Shown: positions 45,658 to 55,070 of the stretch, piece by piece
Layout of the letters: each line of letters begins with the position of its first letter
Position numbering within the stretch: the stretch's first letter is position 1
NCBI GenBank assembly: GCA_030180135.1
Contig: CM058240.1
Location: 76,627,581 to 76,691,580 of the forward strand
Direction: 5' to 3'
DNA length: 64,000 nucleotides
Source: Orychophragmus violaceus
Lineage: Eukaryota > Streptophyta > Magnoliopsida > Brassicales > Brassicaceae
Notes under the pieces: generated by a model
Seen by the model: only the letters and a program-made list of their open reading frames with translations
What the model was told of the DNA's origin: nothing
Database searches by the model: none
Program-made: the position numbers and the translations under genes

Positions 45658-46470
45658 TCAGGCACCGTGAGATCCTGACAGAGACTTTGATTGTCCCTGT
45701 GCAAGTCTCCTCATCCATGGCGGAGAGTAAGCTCTATCAGTATGAACGCGTCCAAGAAAAGAAGGAGTGAAATGCTCCCCAGGATCCAAAACCGTAGTGT
45801 GACTTGACTGCTCTTCATCTCCATCCATAATGGTGAAGGTCTGCCCATTAATCAGTGGCTTGCGCAGCTTGTCCATCTCAAAGTGCAGTGGATCATCTCC
45901 CAGATGGAGATCTATCAGACTGTGTCTCACATCTATTACTGCTCCAGCTGTAGCCAAGAATGGTCTACCCAATATCAAAGCATCATCCTGCTCACTGTGG
46001 TACTTAAGAACTAAGAAATATGTTGGAACCAAGTAGTTTCCAACACTCACCGGGATGTCCTCAAGAACTCCTTCCAGAATCCTTATTAACTGATCAGCTA
46101 GGACAAGAGAGGTCCTAGTGGGTCTAAAATCCATCATACATAGCTTCTCTGCCACAGAGTATGACATAAGACTTCCAGCAGCTCCTAAATCACAGAGAGA
46201 GCGCTTAAAACCATCCTCGAAGATAGAAAAACTCAGCACAAAAATCCCAGGATCAGGTAGCTTCTTAGGAACCTTGGTTAATAGCACATCACTTATATGC
46301 TGAGGAACAATTATAACCCAATCCTTCAGCTCTTCATCCAAAGGCAGCATCTTATCCAAATATTTCTGCACACAAGGGTGATAATGTGGATCATCAGACG
46401 GTGGAATTTCTTTCAACTCTTCACCAATCTTCTCTAGCTCTTTAAGTTCATCAATCTCTTGTTGCATCAC
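45658..46470 (-). CDS. Gypsy-G aspartic protease region (270 aa)
   Basis: A minus-strand ORF with the Athila-type retropepsin. The active-site block is SLCDLGAAGSLMSYSVAEKL at about residues 90-110, where Asp-Leu-Gly replaces the usual Asp-Ser/Thr-Gly, as is common in Athila relatives. It is followed by VLADQLIRILEGVLEDIPV, ALILGRPFLATAGAVIDV and a DLHLGD end. It should mature Gag. It lies in a separate ORF 90 bp after the gag stop. Pol should follow but does not. No internal break was seen. Confidence 0.82.
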   Translation of the reverse strand: MMQQEIDELKELEKIGEELKEIPPSDDPHYHPCVQKYLDKMLPLDEELKDWVIIVPQHISDVLLTKVPKKLPDPGIFVLSFSIFEDGFKRSLCDLGAAGSLMSYSVAEKLCMMDFRPTRTSLVLADQLIRILEGVLEDIPVSVGNYLVPTYFLVLKYHSEQDDALILGRPFLATAGAVIDVRHSLIDLHLGDDPLHFEMDKLRKPLINGQTFTIMDGDEEQSSHTTVLDPGEHFTPSFLGRVHTDRAYSPPWMRRLAQGQSKSLSGSHGA

Positions 46471-46557
46471 TTCAATTACCTTAGAATATAAGCGAATAGA
46501 TTGTGCATAAATCTCCTGTTGAGTTATCTCAGAAACTCCAGGGAATAAGCGGTTAAG

Positions 46558-48306
46558 CTATGAATCTGCATCAATGTCATAAGAATCCTGAGAATCTGTC
46601 TGTCCACGCCTTGCAACGATCGACGCTAAGGGTGCATCGATCGATGCAGTCAAATTTTCACAGATTCTACCCGAGAGATTTTCCTCAAAATCCGAAATTT
46701 CACCCTCTTCTACCACTTCAGCTGTACTTAGCTCAAATCTTTCACCTAGATGTGATCCATCATCAACGTACACTGACCAGGCCTTAATATGGGTGTCTAC
46801 AACACTCTCTCCCTTTATGGAGCTAGAAATTTGGCTCACCTGAGTGTCCAATTGCTTCACATGAGTGTTTAGAGACTCAAACTTCCCATTGAGATCCTCA
46901 TAGACATCATCTAACTTCTTGTTGCAGTCCACAACAATTTTGGTCTGTCCTTCCAGCAGCTGTTCCATCATTGCCTCCATCTTACTCTCATGAGTAGTAG
47001 CTACAGGAGGTGCTTGGTAAGAGGAAGATCCATAAGTCCTCTGATTACCTTGTTGGAAAGGTTTCTGAAATCCACTAGTCTGTCCAAATCCATAAGAGTT
47101 TTGGTTGCTGTTGAAAGCACTCTTCTGTCCTCCATTAAAGAACCTATTACCAGACTGATTACCAAACCTGTTTCCTTGGAAACCAGATCCTCCGATGTAA
47201 TTCACATCCTCCTCCTGATCATCTCCTTCATCATTGATCATCTCAACATCTTGAGCAAAGTGGACAGCTTTCTTCCCAGCTAGAAGATTGCAAACTGTGT
47301 CCAACTTAGATATAATATCAGCTATCTCAGAATTCTCCATCTTCCTACCGGACTTCTTCCTTCTCTCATCAGTGGTCTTGCAGCTATTACTGCTTACCAG
47401 ATTATCTATCAACTGTTTAGCTTGAGCAGGAGTCCTAGTGTTAAAGTTTGCATTGCTAGAATTGTCTAACACAGTCTGATATGGAAGATCTATTCCTCTA
47501 AAGAAGATGCCTAAAAGTGTTACCTCAGTGAATCCATGGTGCAGGCAGTCACGTTGGTACTTCTTAAACCTTATCCAGGCTGTCTTAAGAGGCTCTGTTG
47601 GACCTTCGGTGAAGGTGAGAATGTCCTGTCTGGACTTGTCTGAGCGGGCATCATCATAGAAATGACACATGAACTCACTCTTCAGAGCGTCCCAAGTAAC
47701 AAACGTCCCAGATGGAAGTTGTTTCAGCCAGGCTGCAATATCTCCAGCCAGAGAGTAGGGGAAAAGCTTGAGGAACAGATAGTCTTGGTTAACTCCATCG
47801 TACTTTATTCCAGTAACAATGCCCTCAAACTCATCTATGTGGTCCATTGGCTGCTTACTTGGAGAGCCATGGAAGGCTTTCTGCCTCAGGAGAGAGTAGT
47901 AGACGGTCTTGATTTCAAAATCATTCCTCTCAAATTTAGGAAGTACAAGAGCAGACCGGTTAGCATGGAACTCATCCGGACGGTTATAGTCAGCTAAAGT
48001 CTTCTCGTGGACAACCATCTGTCTACCTTGGCCTTGTCCTTGGTTCTGCTCCTGTTGCGGCTGTGGTTGCTCTGGAGGATCAGGGATGACATTCCCTTCA
48101 GCATCTATTGGTTCTCCAGCAGCATTGTAAGGATTGTTGTGTCGGTCCCTGAGGGTACCTTGAGCATCAGGCTTTATGATCACACGTTCAACAACCATCC
48201 TTGTTCTTCTAACTCTTCTGTTGCTCCTATCTAGTCTAGCAAGCTCTTCAAGTTGGAGGTTTACGAGATTAGTGTTCGGATTACTTCTGGTATCACGCGC
48301 CTGCAT
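46558..48306 (-). CDS. Gypsy-G Gag (582 aa, Retrotrans_gag)
   Basis: The first ATG is at 48306; the frame is open a little further upstream. The Retrotrans_gag domain (PF03732-like) is at about residues 110-230 (DHIDEFEGIVTGIKYDGVN, AAWLKQLPSGTFVTWDALK, FYDDARSDKSRQDILTF). A Lys-rich segment, a Gly/Asn/Gln/Phe-rich region and a short coiled-coil-like stretch follow. There is no CCHC knuckle. Near the C-terminus the frame crosses a palindrome pair (46613-46650), giving ASIDAPLASIVARRG. The stop is at 46558. It would build the particle core. Confidence 0.85.
   Translation of the reverse strand: MQARDTRSNPNTNLVNLQLEELARLDRSNRRVRRTRMVVERVIIKPDAQGTLRDRHNNPYNAAGEPIDAEGNVIPDPPEQPQPQQEQNQGQGQGRQMVVHEKTLADYNRPDEFHANRSALVLPKFERNDFEIKTVYYSLLRQKAFHGSPSKQPMDHIDEFEGIVTGIKYDGVNQDYLFLKLFPYSLAGDIAAWLKQLPSGTFVTWDALKSEFMCHFYDDARSDKSRQDILTFTEGPTEPLKTAWIRFKKYQRDCLHHGFTEVTLLGIFFRGIDLPYQTVLDNSSNANFNTRTPAQAKQLIDNLVSSNSCKTTDERRKKSGRKMENSEIADIISKLDTVCNLLAGKKAVHFAQDVEMINDEGDDQEEDVNYIGGSGFQGNRFGNQSGNRFFNGGQKSAFNSNQNSYGFGQTSGFQKPFQQGNQRTYGSSSYQAPPVATTHESKMEAMMEQLLEGQTKIVVDCNKKLDDVYEDLNGKFESLNTHVKQLDTQVSQISSSIKGESVVDTHIKAWSVYVDDGSHLGERFELSTAEVVEEGEISDFEENLSGRICENLTASIDAPLASIVARRGQTDSQDSYDIDADS
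46613..46650. repeat. Palindrome pair inside Gypsy-G gag coding sequence
   Basis: GCAACGATCGACGC and GCATCGATCGATGC lie about 7 bp apart and are read in frame near the Gag C-terminus. Confidence 0.85.
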
Positions 48307-48327
48307 AAACCGTCTGTAATCGCCAAG

Positions 48328-48415
48328 CAACGATCGATGCTAACAGTACAACGATCGATTCAACTCTAATAGCCTAGTGTCGATCGACACAAAAAGTGCA
48401 ACGGTCGATGCTATG
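48328..48415. repeat. Two palindrome pairs in Gypsy-G leader
   Basis: The ACGATCGATGC/ACGATCGATTC pair (48328-48360) and the GTGTCGATCGACAC/GCAACGGTCGATGC pair (48376-48412) lie between the gag start and the primer binding site. The second pair contains the same GTGTCGATCGACAC seen in the Copia elements. Confidence 0.85.
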
Positions 48416-48535
48416 CGTTTTCGAAACCTGCGACAGAGAGAAAACAGAGAAAAATAAAGAAAATCAGTAAACAAAAAATAAAAATAAAAATCCTAGTAAA
48501 AACTCTAAGTTCGAAGCTATCGAAGACTCTAAGAG

Positions 48536-48553
48536 TCCCCGACAACGGTGCCA
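48536..48553 (-). other. Gypsy-G primer binding site (tRNA-Asp type)
   Basis: On the element strand it reads TGGCACCGTTGTCGGGGA, close to the 3' end complement of tRNA-Asp that is used by Athila and Tat elements. It begins 6 bases after the LTR. Confidence 0.82.
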
Positions 48554-48559
48554 AAAACT

Positions 48560-49758
48560 TGATAGGTCTAAAGTTTTACCCTATACTAACTGCAACTGCA
48601 CATTATATCAATGTAGTACTTAGGGATCGAATCCACGAGGACTCTAGGCAACGATAGGATCAAGAACTTAAAGATATTTAAAACTAGAAGAAAGCAAAAA
48701 GCAAATTGTATTGGATTAACTAAAAGCAAGCAAGAAAGTAAACAAGTATCAGGTTGTTGTTGTAGGCAATAAACTAAAGGCGCTAAGTCTAGGGCGTTCT
48801 CAGGAAATCATACAAGCAGATAAATCATTCAGTCAGGATCTAATTAAACACAGTTCTAGAACTCAAACACGGATATAGAATTAACCAACTGTCATTGCGA
48901 GAATTCTCGAAGTCTAAGTGCAGCAATCCAAATTCCTTTGCAATTACTAACAGTTTAAACCAGCTTTAATTCCAAGTTCGATATGTTCACAATCTAATTA
49001 AACCAAATTCCTTTGCGAGTAATTAAATTGCTCAACCTAAATAGTTCAGATTCTAAACCACACTGTCGTGTCGTATTTAGCAACCTAAGATCTAGATTCT
49101 AATTGATCAGGTTAGAACTAGCATTAAACACAATTTAGGTTGAAGATGTGAATCCTTAACTGAATTAATTATATCTAGCAAGTCATGAAATCCCCATGAG
49201 AAACCCTAAACCTAACTATGAAACTACTCAGACATAGATGATGTAAACATAATCAATGAATTAATAGAAATCATAAAAGAGATTAGAATATAAAAGGGGT
49301 TCGAAAACTTCTCCAAAACGAATGTAGTACAGGAACAGATCAGCCCCAAAAGCTCTAAAAAACTCTCTGCTCTAAGTTATGGTAGCGTCCCTAAAACTGA
49401 AGCTAAAAAACTAATTAAATAGCTAAAACACGACTGGGGGCTTCTGTGTAAATATCTGGAACTTCTGGGCATATTTGCAATATTGGCATTCTTCATTAAA
49501 CCGCCGAGAATCTGGCCCAACTCGCTGTGCATCGATCGATGCAAGTGTGCAACGATTGACGCAATACTCAAATCTGGATAGTGAACAAAACCTCTCGGGT
49601 CAAATCTCCAAAGTGCTCCAATTAGCTCTATAATCTCCACTTTTTCTCCAAACGTACGTGTACCTAATAAGACCTGCAAAAGACTCTAAAGAAACACTAA
49701 TAGACTCTAAAACAGACTTATATCATGGCATAAAACCGGTAAAAACCATGATATATCA
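48560..49758 (-). repeat. Gypsy-G 5' LTR
   Basis: 1199 bp. The outer end forms a hairpin, TATATCATGG...CCATGATATA, with a 17-base loop at about 49721-49757. A palindrome pair lies at 49528-49563. Confidence 0.88.
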
Positions 49759-50136
49759 CAGCCTTGATTTAAGCTACGCGAGTTTGTGCTATTCATATTA
49801 CAAGACACCAATGTGGCGAGCAACCTACGAAGGAGTAGTAAGACCTGGCGGAAATGCCAACGACTGTGATATTCCTGCTGATGTTCTCAACCATTGCTTG
49901 TATCCACCGGATGTCAACCGACCATCTGGTAGACCTAAGGAAGGACGATATCCATCGATTGGAGAATACCAGGTAACAACTCAATTCTAAAAGTATCCAT
50001 CTATATTCTATTTAAATTTTTATTAAATCATCGCTTGTGTGACTTCTTGCAGAAGGAGAAAACCCCTCGATCAACACCCAACAGATGTTCTAAATGCGGA
50101 GGCCACAAACACAACCATGCAACTTGTAAAAGCTAA

Positions 50137-50832
50137 TCACACTCATGGTTTCTTACTTCATGCCATATTTTGTTATCTGTTTTGTATGTTTAAAACATGT
50201 TCTCGGGATCTTTTTGTTATCCATGTATTGGTAGTTATTGATATAATCATCCGCTTATTATCCTGCTATTTAGAATGTTAGGTCGACATATCAGTATCCT
50301 AATTGTTTGAGGCCATGTTTTTATGAACATTATGGATACTATCCAATCGCTCTTCTTTTTAAAAAAATTTTCTTTTCCTTATAATTAACCATGTCCGCTG
50401 ACTCGAGCTGTTCTACATATTTTTTTTATTTCTAAACCCATTATCCAAGTCATTGATTAGTTGCCAACCTTTCTCAAGTGTACTTGTAAATAAATATATA
50501 AATACTAACCCCATAAAATGTGTCAGTCATATACTTTCTTAAGCTATCTTGTCAACAACATCTCGTGTCCCATCATGTACCTGTATACAGCTATGTGGTG
50601 TATACGTGACCTTCCCAATGTTGACGTCTATTCCTGTTTTATAATGGTTACGACAAAACTACTTTTATCCATAGTTAAGAATTAACTATTACTATCCAGT
50701 AGATGTTCAACATTACAGACTCAAATACACATATTCTATCTATCCATTAACTTCCCTTTTATCGCTTGGCTTTGTTACCTATTATACCCATTATAAGTAA
50801 GAGCGTACACACTCGATTGAATCCCTTTAAAC
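50137..50832. other. MULE-V spacer rich in TATCCA
   Basis: No gene. Seven TATCCA motifs lie on the plus strand (for example at about 50216, 50340, 50666, 50694 and 50740). Confidence 0.7.
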
Positions 50833-51435
50833 ATGAGTTTCACGTCTAATTCCACTGCTCCCACTTCTGATCCGCCTTTACCTTGCAGGGAGATAGGCGT
50901 CACAGCCCCAACCATGTATTGGTGTGGTGAACGCATTGTAGTAGGGTATGGTACAACTCGTGCCAATCTTCACCGCAGGTGGTTCAAATGTCCGAAAACT
51001 AACCGAGTTAGATTAAAACAGAATCTTCTGCTTTGTTGTACAGTTCTTATTTCGTGTGTTTTGTTTTGCAAATAAACCTTTTTCTTACAAGCAGCACCAA
51101 TACGAAGGTCATGTACGCTAGTGGGTGGACGACGCTATTATGAAAGAAGTTGATAGGGTTTCCAAAGATGTCAAAAAAATTCAAGAGGACATCAAAGCTC
51201 TAGAGAAATGGTTGAACTCGGTTGGAGACGAATTAGCGATCAAGATGGCATGAAAATCTCCGTCGAGGTCGCCAGAAATGACAGAACTCCTTGTTCTAAG
51301 AGGCATATAGAAGAGAAGATGAACAAGATTCATATCATCTGGATCGTCGCCGTCTCTGTTTGTGCGGCCGTTTGGACGTTAGGCCAGCTAAAGACACTCA
51401 CTTTATGGCTGAAGAATGATCTATCTTATACTTAG
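50833..51435 (+). pseudogene. GRF-type zinc finger / transmembrane protein, decayed MULE-V passenger
   Basis: Exon 1 (50833-51006) encodes PCREIGVTAPTMYWCGERIV and RRWFKCPKTNR, a GRF-type finger whose first Cys appears replaced by Tyr. An 88-bp intron ends at AAGCAG (51094). Exon 2 begins HQYEGHVR, hits a TAG at 51119-51121 where Lys is expected, and continues WVDDAIMKEVDRVSKDVKK into a coiled-coil-like stretch. A frameshift near 51250 puts the end in another frame, with a hydrophobic segment IHIIWIVAVSVCAAVW likely to span a membrane. GRF fingers bind nucleic acid. The role in a MULE is unknown. At least two breaks make it non-functional. Confidence 0.65.
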
Positions 51436-51805
51436 TCCATCTTTATGTCCTCATCTCATCTTGTTTGTTCGCCCTTTTTTAGCCGTTCTAGCATACACTA
51501 CTTACCATCCTTTTTCCCAATAATTGTTTAATCCACTTGCGGTATTAAGTATGTTGCCTTTTAATCTTGTCCATTTTTCTATCCATCATAATCCGCCAGA
51601 GTTCGATGGTTATAACCAGTCACTTTCATTAAGAGAATGTATTTGTTTCTATTCCCCAATCCTTTCCAAAAATGGATCTAGTTTTGTCTTCTGTAAATTC
51701 CCTTATGTTGTTATTTCAATATGTTATTTAATTCAATTAGCTAATATGTGGAATATGTGATGGACAAATATTTAAAAAGTTATGCATGTTACCTTACCTT
51801 CGATT
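51436..51805. other. MULE-V spacer
   Basis: No gene. AT-rich, with a CTATCCA at about 51578. Confidence 0.6.
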
Positions 51806-52940
51806 TTTGCTATCCATCATTCTAAATATTTACATTATATTTACTACTATCCATAAAAACAGTAGCTACTTGATTGCATATTATACCGTTCTATCCAGAA
51901 TGTTGGGTTTCCAAGACAATCTATGATTCATGGAATTATGTGTTTATGCTGTATGAATCATTGCGACCTAAAGTCCCTATCAATCGGTTCGATCCTCTAA
52001 TTCTAAAAGTGGATTGGCAATTATATTGCTGCTTCATTTTTTTAAATTCACTACGCTTTCATTTATCAATAACTCTAGTTCATAGATTATATTTCCTTAT
52101 ATCCATACGCAGAAATGCATCATGGATGGGAATTTATCGTTTTCCAATAGCAGTATGTTCGGATTCCAGTGTGTTTGTCTGCTCCATCATTCTAAATTTA
52201 TAGTTCATATTTACTACTATCCAGAAAGCAGTCCCTAGTGGATGCCATATTATCACATTCTATCCAGAATGTTAGGCCTCTAAAACGTTCTCTGATTCAT
52301 TGAATTATGTGTATGTGCTATATGAATCGTTGCGATCTTAAGCCCTCTATCAATAATTTTTTTCCCAAACCCGCCATTACATCTGTAACCTAAATCGGTT
52401 CGATCCAGTAATTCTAAATGTCGATTGACAATTATATTTCTGCTTTTGTCTTCTTCACTTCACATCGAATTCATGTATCAATAACTTCAGTTTATAAATC
52501 GCAGTCTGTTCAGATTCCAGTGTATGTGTTTAATCCAGCCCTCTTAACTTAGAGTTCATGTTTCCTACTATCCATAATCATTAGCTCATTTATTTAATAT
52601 TATGACGTTTTATCCACAATGTTGGGTTTCTAATACGTTCTCTTATTCATTGAATAATGTGTGTATGCTGTCTAAAACGTTGCGACCTAAAGTCCTCAAT
52701 CAATAAGTTTTGTTCAGCAATCCATATGTGATATAAATCTGTTCGCTCTTGTTATTCTAACAGTGTATTGAGAATTATATTTTCCTCCATGGTTTTTTAA
52801 ATTTAACTACGCTTTAATGTATCAATATCTTCAGTTTATAGATGATATTCCCTTCTATCCATATCAACAATTCATAATGGATGATATTTACTCGTCTTGC
52901 AATCGCCGTATGTTCGTATTCCAGTGTGTGTCTCTGATTT
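51806..52940 (+). repeat. Tandem array of about 350-bp units in MULE-V
   Basis: Three diverged direct repeats start at about 51838, 52208 and 52561. Shared landmarks in order are TTTACTACTATCCA, TCTATCCAGAATGTTGG, GATTCATTGAATTATGTG, CGTTGCGACCTAAAGTCC, ATCGGTTCGATCC, TATCAATAACTTCAGTT and GTTCGGATTCCAGTGTG. A partial copy precedes the first. Each unit carries TATCCA motifs at matching positions. No protein is encoded. Confidence 0.8.
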
Positions 52941-53048
52941 ATTGAACTCGGTTATTTGGGATTTGAATCGTCGCGACCGAATTCCATCTATAAATAAAGG
53001 ATGTCCACGGTAACTCTCTGTCCACGCACACCAAACCCATCTTCAAAT

Positions 53049-53948
53049 ATGAATATAGCGGATGACCAGAACCCCATCCCTCCCTCTCTCAATTTTCTTG
53101 ATCTGCCGCCTTAAATAAGAATATCGATTTTGGCTAAGAATGCTAGCGATCATGTTCGTGAACACTTAAAAATTAGAGCCGTTTTCAAAACTCTTCGTGA
53201 TGACGCTGATCATGCCGATACGCTATCACAGATCGATATAATCAAAACTCACCACGACTTTCAAGGGATACTCCGATTGGAACTTGACTGTCTAGCTGCC
53301 AGTAATCCAACCGCATTTTTAAAAAGCAATCTCCGATTTCATGTACACAGAGGAGAGAGCTGAGTCCTATCTCCTCCTCAACAGAGCGCCGTCGTTGGAA
53401 TCAAACTCGCTTTGTATTGCTACGAAGTGATACGCTGTTCAATCTTCCCTAATCTGGATACTGATCCAACGATCCCTCCTCTCTCTCACACTGCTATCCG
53501 GGCGCTTAGGCGGCATGTCAAACAGTTTCATAAGGTAACTTATCCTTTCTACAGCGCACCCGATCTCAGAAACATTCGTGACTCTATCGACTGTGGAAGA
53601 ATTGCAACATGCCCTTGTGTTGTTCATTGGCATTGGCTTGATTTGTTAAACGAAAATGTAAAGGGTCACGGGATGTGCAATCTTTGTTTTTGGGCTATTC
53701 AGACTGTAGTGTTCTTCCTTATGATCCCAAGCACTTTCTCTAGGTGGGTATATCTTCCGCAAAACGCACTCGCGGAGGCTGGCGGCAATATGCAGCACAT
53801 TCACGGTCTTGTAGCCGCTAATGTCCCCGTCGCTGTCGGTGACAACCTACCCAATCAAGTTGACGTCGGCGGTGATAACTTTCAAGGGGTCGGTGGTTTG
53901 GACGGTGGTAATTACCCAAGTGACATCCCTCCTGGGTGGGGCGCCTAA
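53049..53948 (+). pseudogene. F-box-like protein, copy 1, decayed
   Basis: Starts MNIADDQNPIPPSLNFLDLP, resembling the start of an F-box, but meets a stop at about 53113. The frame continues as ISILAKNASDHVREHLKIRA. After a frameshift near 53360 it continues as ALYCYEVIRCSIFPNLDTD, RALRRHVKQF, CPCVVHWHWLDLLNENVKG and MCNLCFWAIQ, and then a Gly/Asn/Val-rich tail to GWGA at 53948. Layout and Cys/His spacing match the copy at 55071 and resemble plant At2g35280-like F-box relatives. That family call is from memory. At least two disabling changes are present. Confidence 0.6.
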
Positions 53949-55070
53949 ATGTTTTCAAAACTAATACTGTTGCTTTCTAATCTATCCGCTATACAAAGCT
54001 TTTATGTAATAAAAAACGTACTGCTGTTGTTTCGCTCTATCCGCTATAAATAAGCTGCAACTTTTCTATCCACCAGTTTACCACAATACACAGTCTCGTA
54101 CTGCCTTAAATCATCAAATTTAATACAAACACGTCACACACTTTTAAACACGTCAAACATGCCCACTCTTTCTAACACACTAAAACTACTTATACATATA
54201 AAAATTCTAGTTTGTTGTTCCAATAACTACACACCGCCACTTTATTAATTACTTCCCTCTTTGATGCTAATGGTTTACACCGGTTTTGTTAATTAATTCT
54301 CGTATTAACACAACCCGTCGACTTTATACATATAAAAACATACGGGTTAATTGACCGGATTCCCGCCTGGATTGCCCCAAATCCATTTTCATTAACTTTC
54401 CATTTTCGATCCAGTACTATACTATAATCTATCCAGTATGTTATAACTTCTCATTAGATTATTATATTTTATACTTCAGCCATTCAAAATTAATCTTTCC
54501 ATCTTCTATCCATTTCCTTGCAATTCTAAATCGTCACTTTATCAAACTGTATAGATTCGCTTACTCGGTAGGCTGTCCATCATTTTACTTTGCCAATTTT
54601 TCTCATCAACCTTATCCCGTCTGTATCAAACTTTCTCTACCATATTTCAATCAGGCCCATTTCTATCTGTATTCATGCATATTCCCCTGGAACATGATAT
54701 CCACTCCATTCATATCCACTTGTCCACTACATTTGTTGTTCAACAATTATTATCCACTAAACATATCGATAACAATCTCCCTCCTCGTTTATATGCTTAT
54801 TTTAGTCTTATGTTTAAAACTTACTAATTCGAAAGCCACAGTTAGTTACTTACCAGCATTACTATCCATCGTATTCGAATTACTGACTTTACACTTATTT
54901 GCCCACATCCAAAACTATCACGGATAGTTAATCGTTCGTCGGATTATTGTAAACCTATCCATTAGTTACATCCGAAACATTACGTGGAAACCGAATCGTT
55001 GCGTCGTTTCGCATCTATAAATATTAGATGTCGACCCTCAACCTCTGTCCACGCACTCAAATCCTTCAAA
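53949..55070. other. MULE-V spacer rich in TATCCA
   Basis: No supported gene. About eight TATCCA motifs lie on the plus strand (54068, 54430, 54508, 54699, 54713, 54749, 54864, 54956), plus CTATCCG variants at about 53986 and 54041. Small ORFs here are AT-rich noise. Confidence 0.7.

Larger units (their letters stand above)
43676..49758 (-). mobile_element. Gypsy-G: gag-protease-only Athila-like Ty3/gypsy element
   Basis: A 6.1-kb minus-strand element. Its 5' LTR is 48560-49758 (1199 bp, ends TGATA...TATCA) and its 3' LTR is 43676-44852. The primer binding site is of tRNA-Asp type and the CAGCC duplications are perfect. It encodes Gag and an aspartic protease but no reverse transcriptase, RNase H or integrase. 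The inner end of the 3' LTR lacks about 22 bp and no polypurine tract is visible there. A post-insertion deletion therefore touched this junction. It may be a member of a gag-only (TR-GAG-like) family or a deletion derivative. Confidence 0.85.
40661..50136 (+). pseudogene. mudrA-type MULE transposase, decayed and split by Gypsy-G
   Basis: Exon 1 (40661-41348) starts MDTAFPSFSKMHCVVVCGSW and ends at a phase-1 GTACGT donor. A 118-bp intron ends at 41466. Exon 2 runs through an acidic region, the MuDR N-terminal domain (KADCQTWLAIHAIKNKF...NWGVMV...VRKAEFLHTC) and the MULE DDE domain (IVDGTHLSGGYSGVLLTASG, ISDRCQSIYKS). A SWIM finger (CTCKIFDKLRIPCGHA at about 43596-43648) follows. Frameshifts occur near 41645, 42365, 43155, 43305 and 43600, with a TGA at about 43279. 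Gypsy-G interrupts at 43675. Coding resumes at 49764 (LDLSYASLCYSYYKTPMWRA). A phase-0 intron (49973-50052) precedes a last exon with a zinc knuckle (CSKCGGHKHNHATC) ending at 50136. It would have cut and joined MULE ends in the nucleus. Confidence 0.9.
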
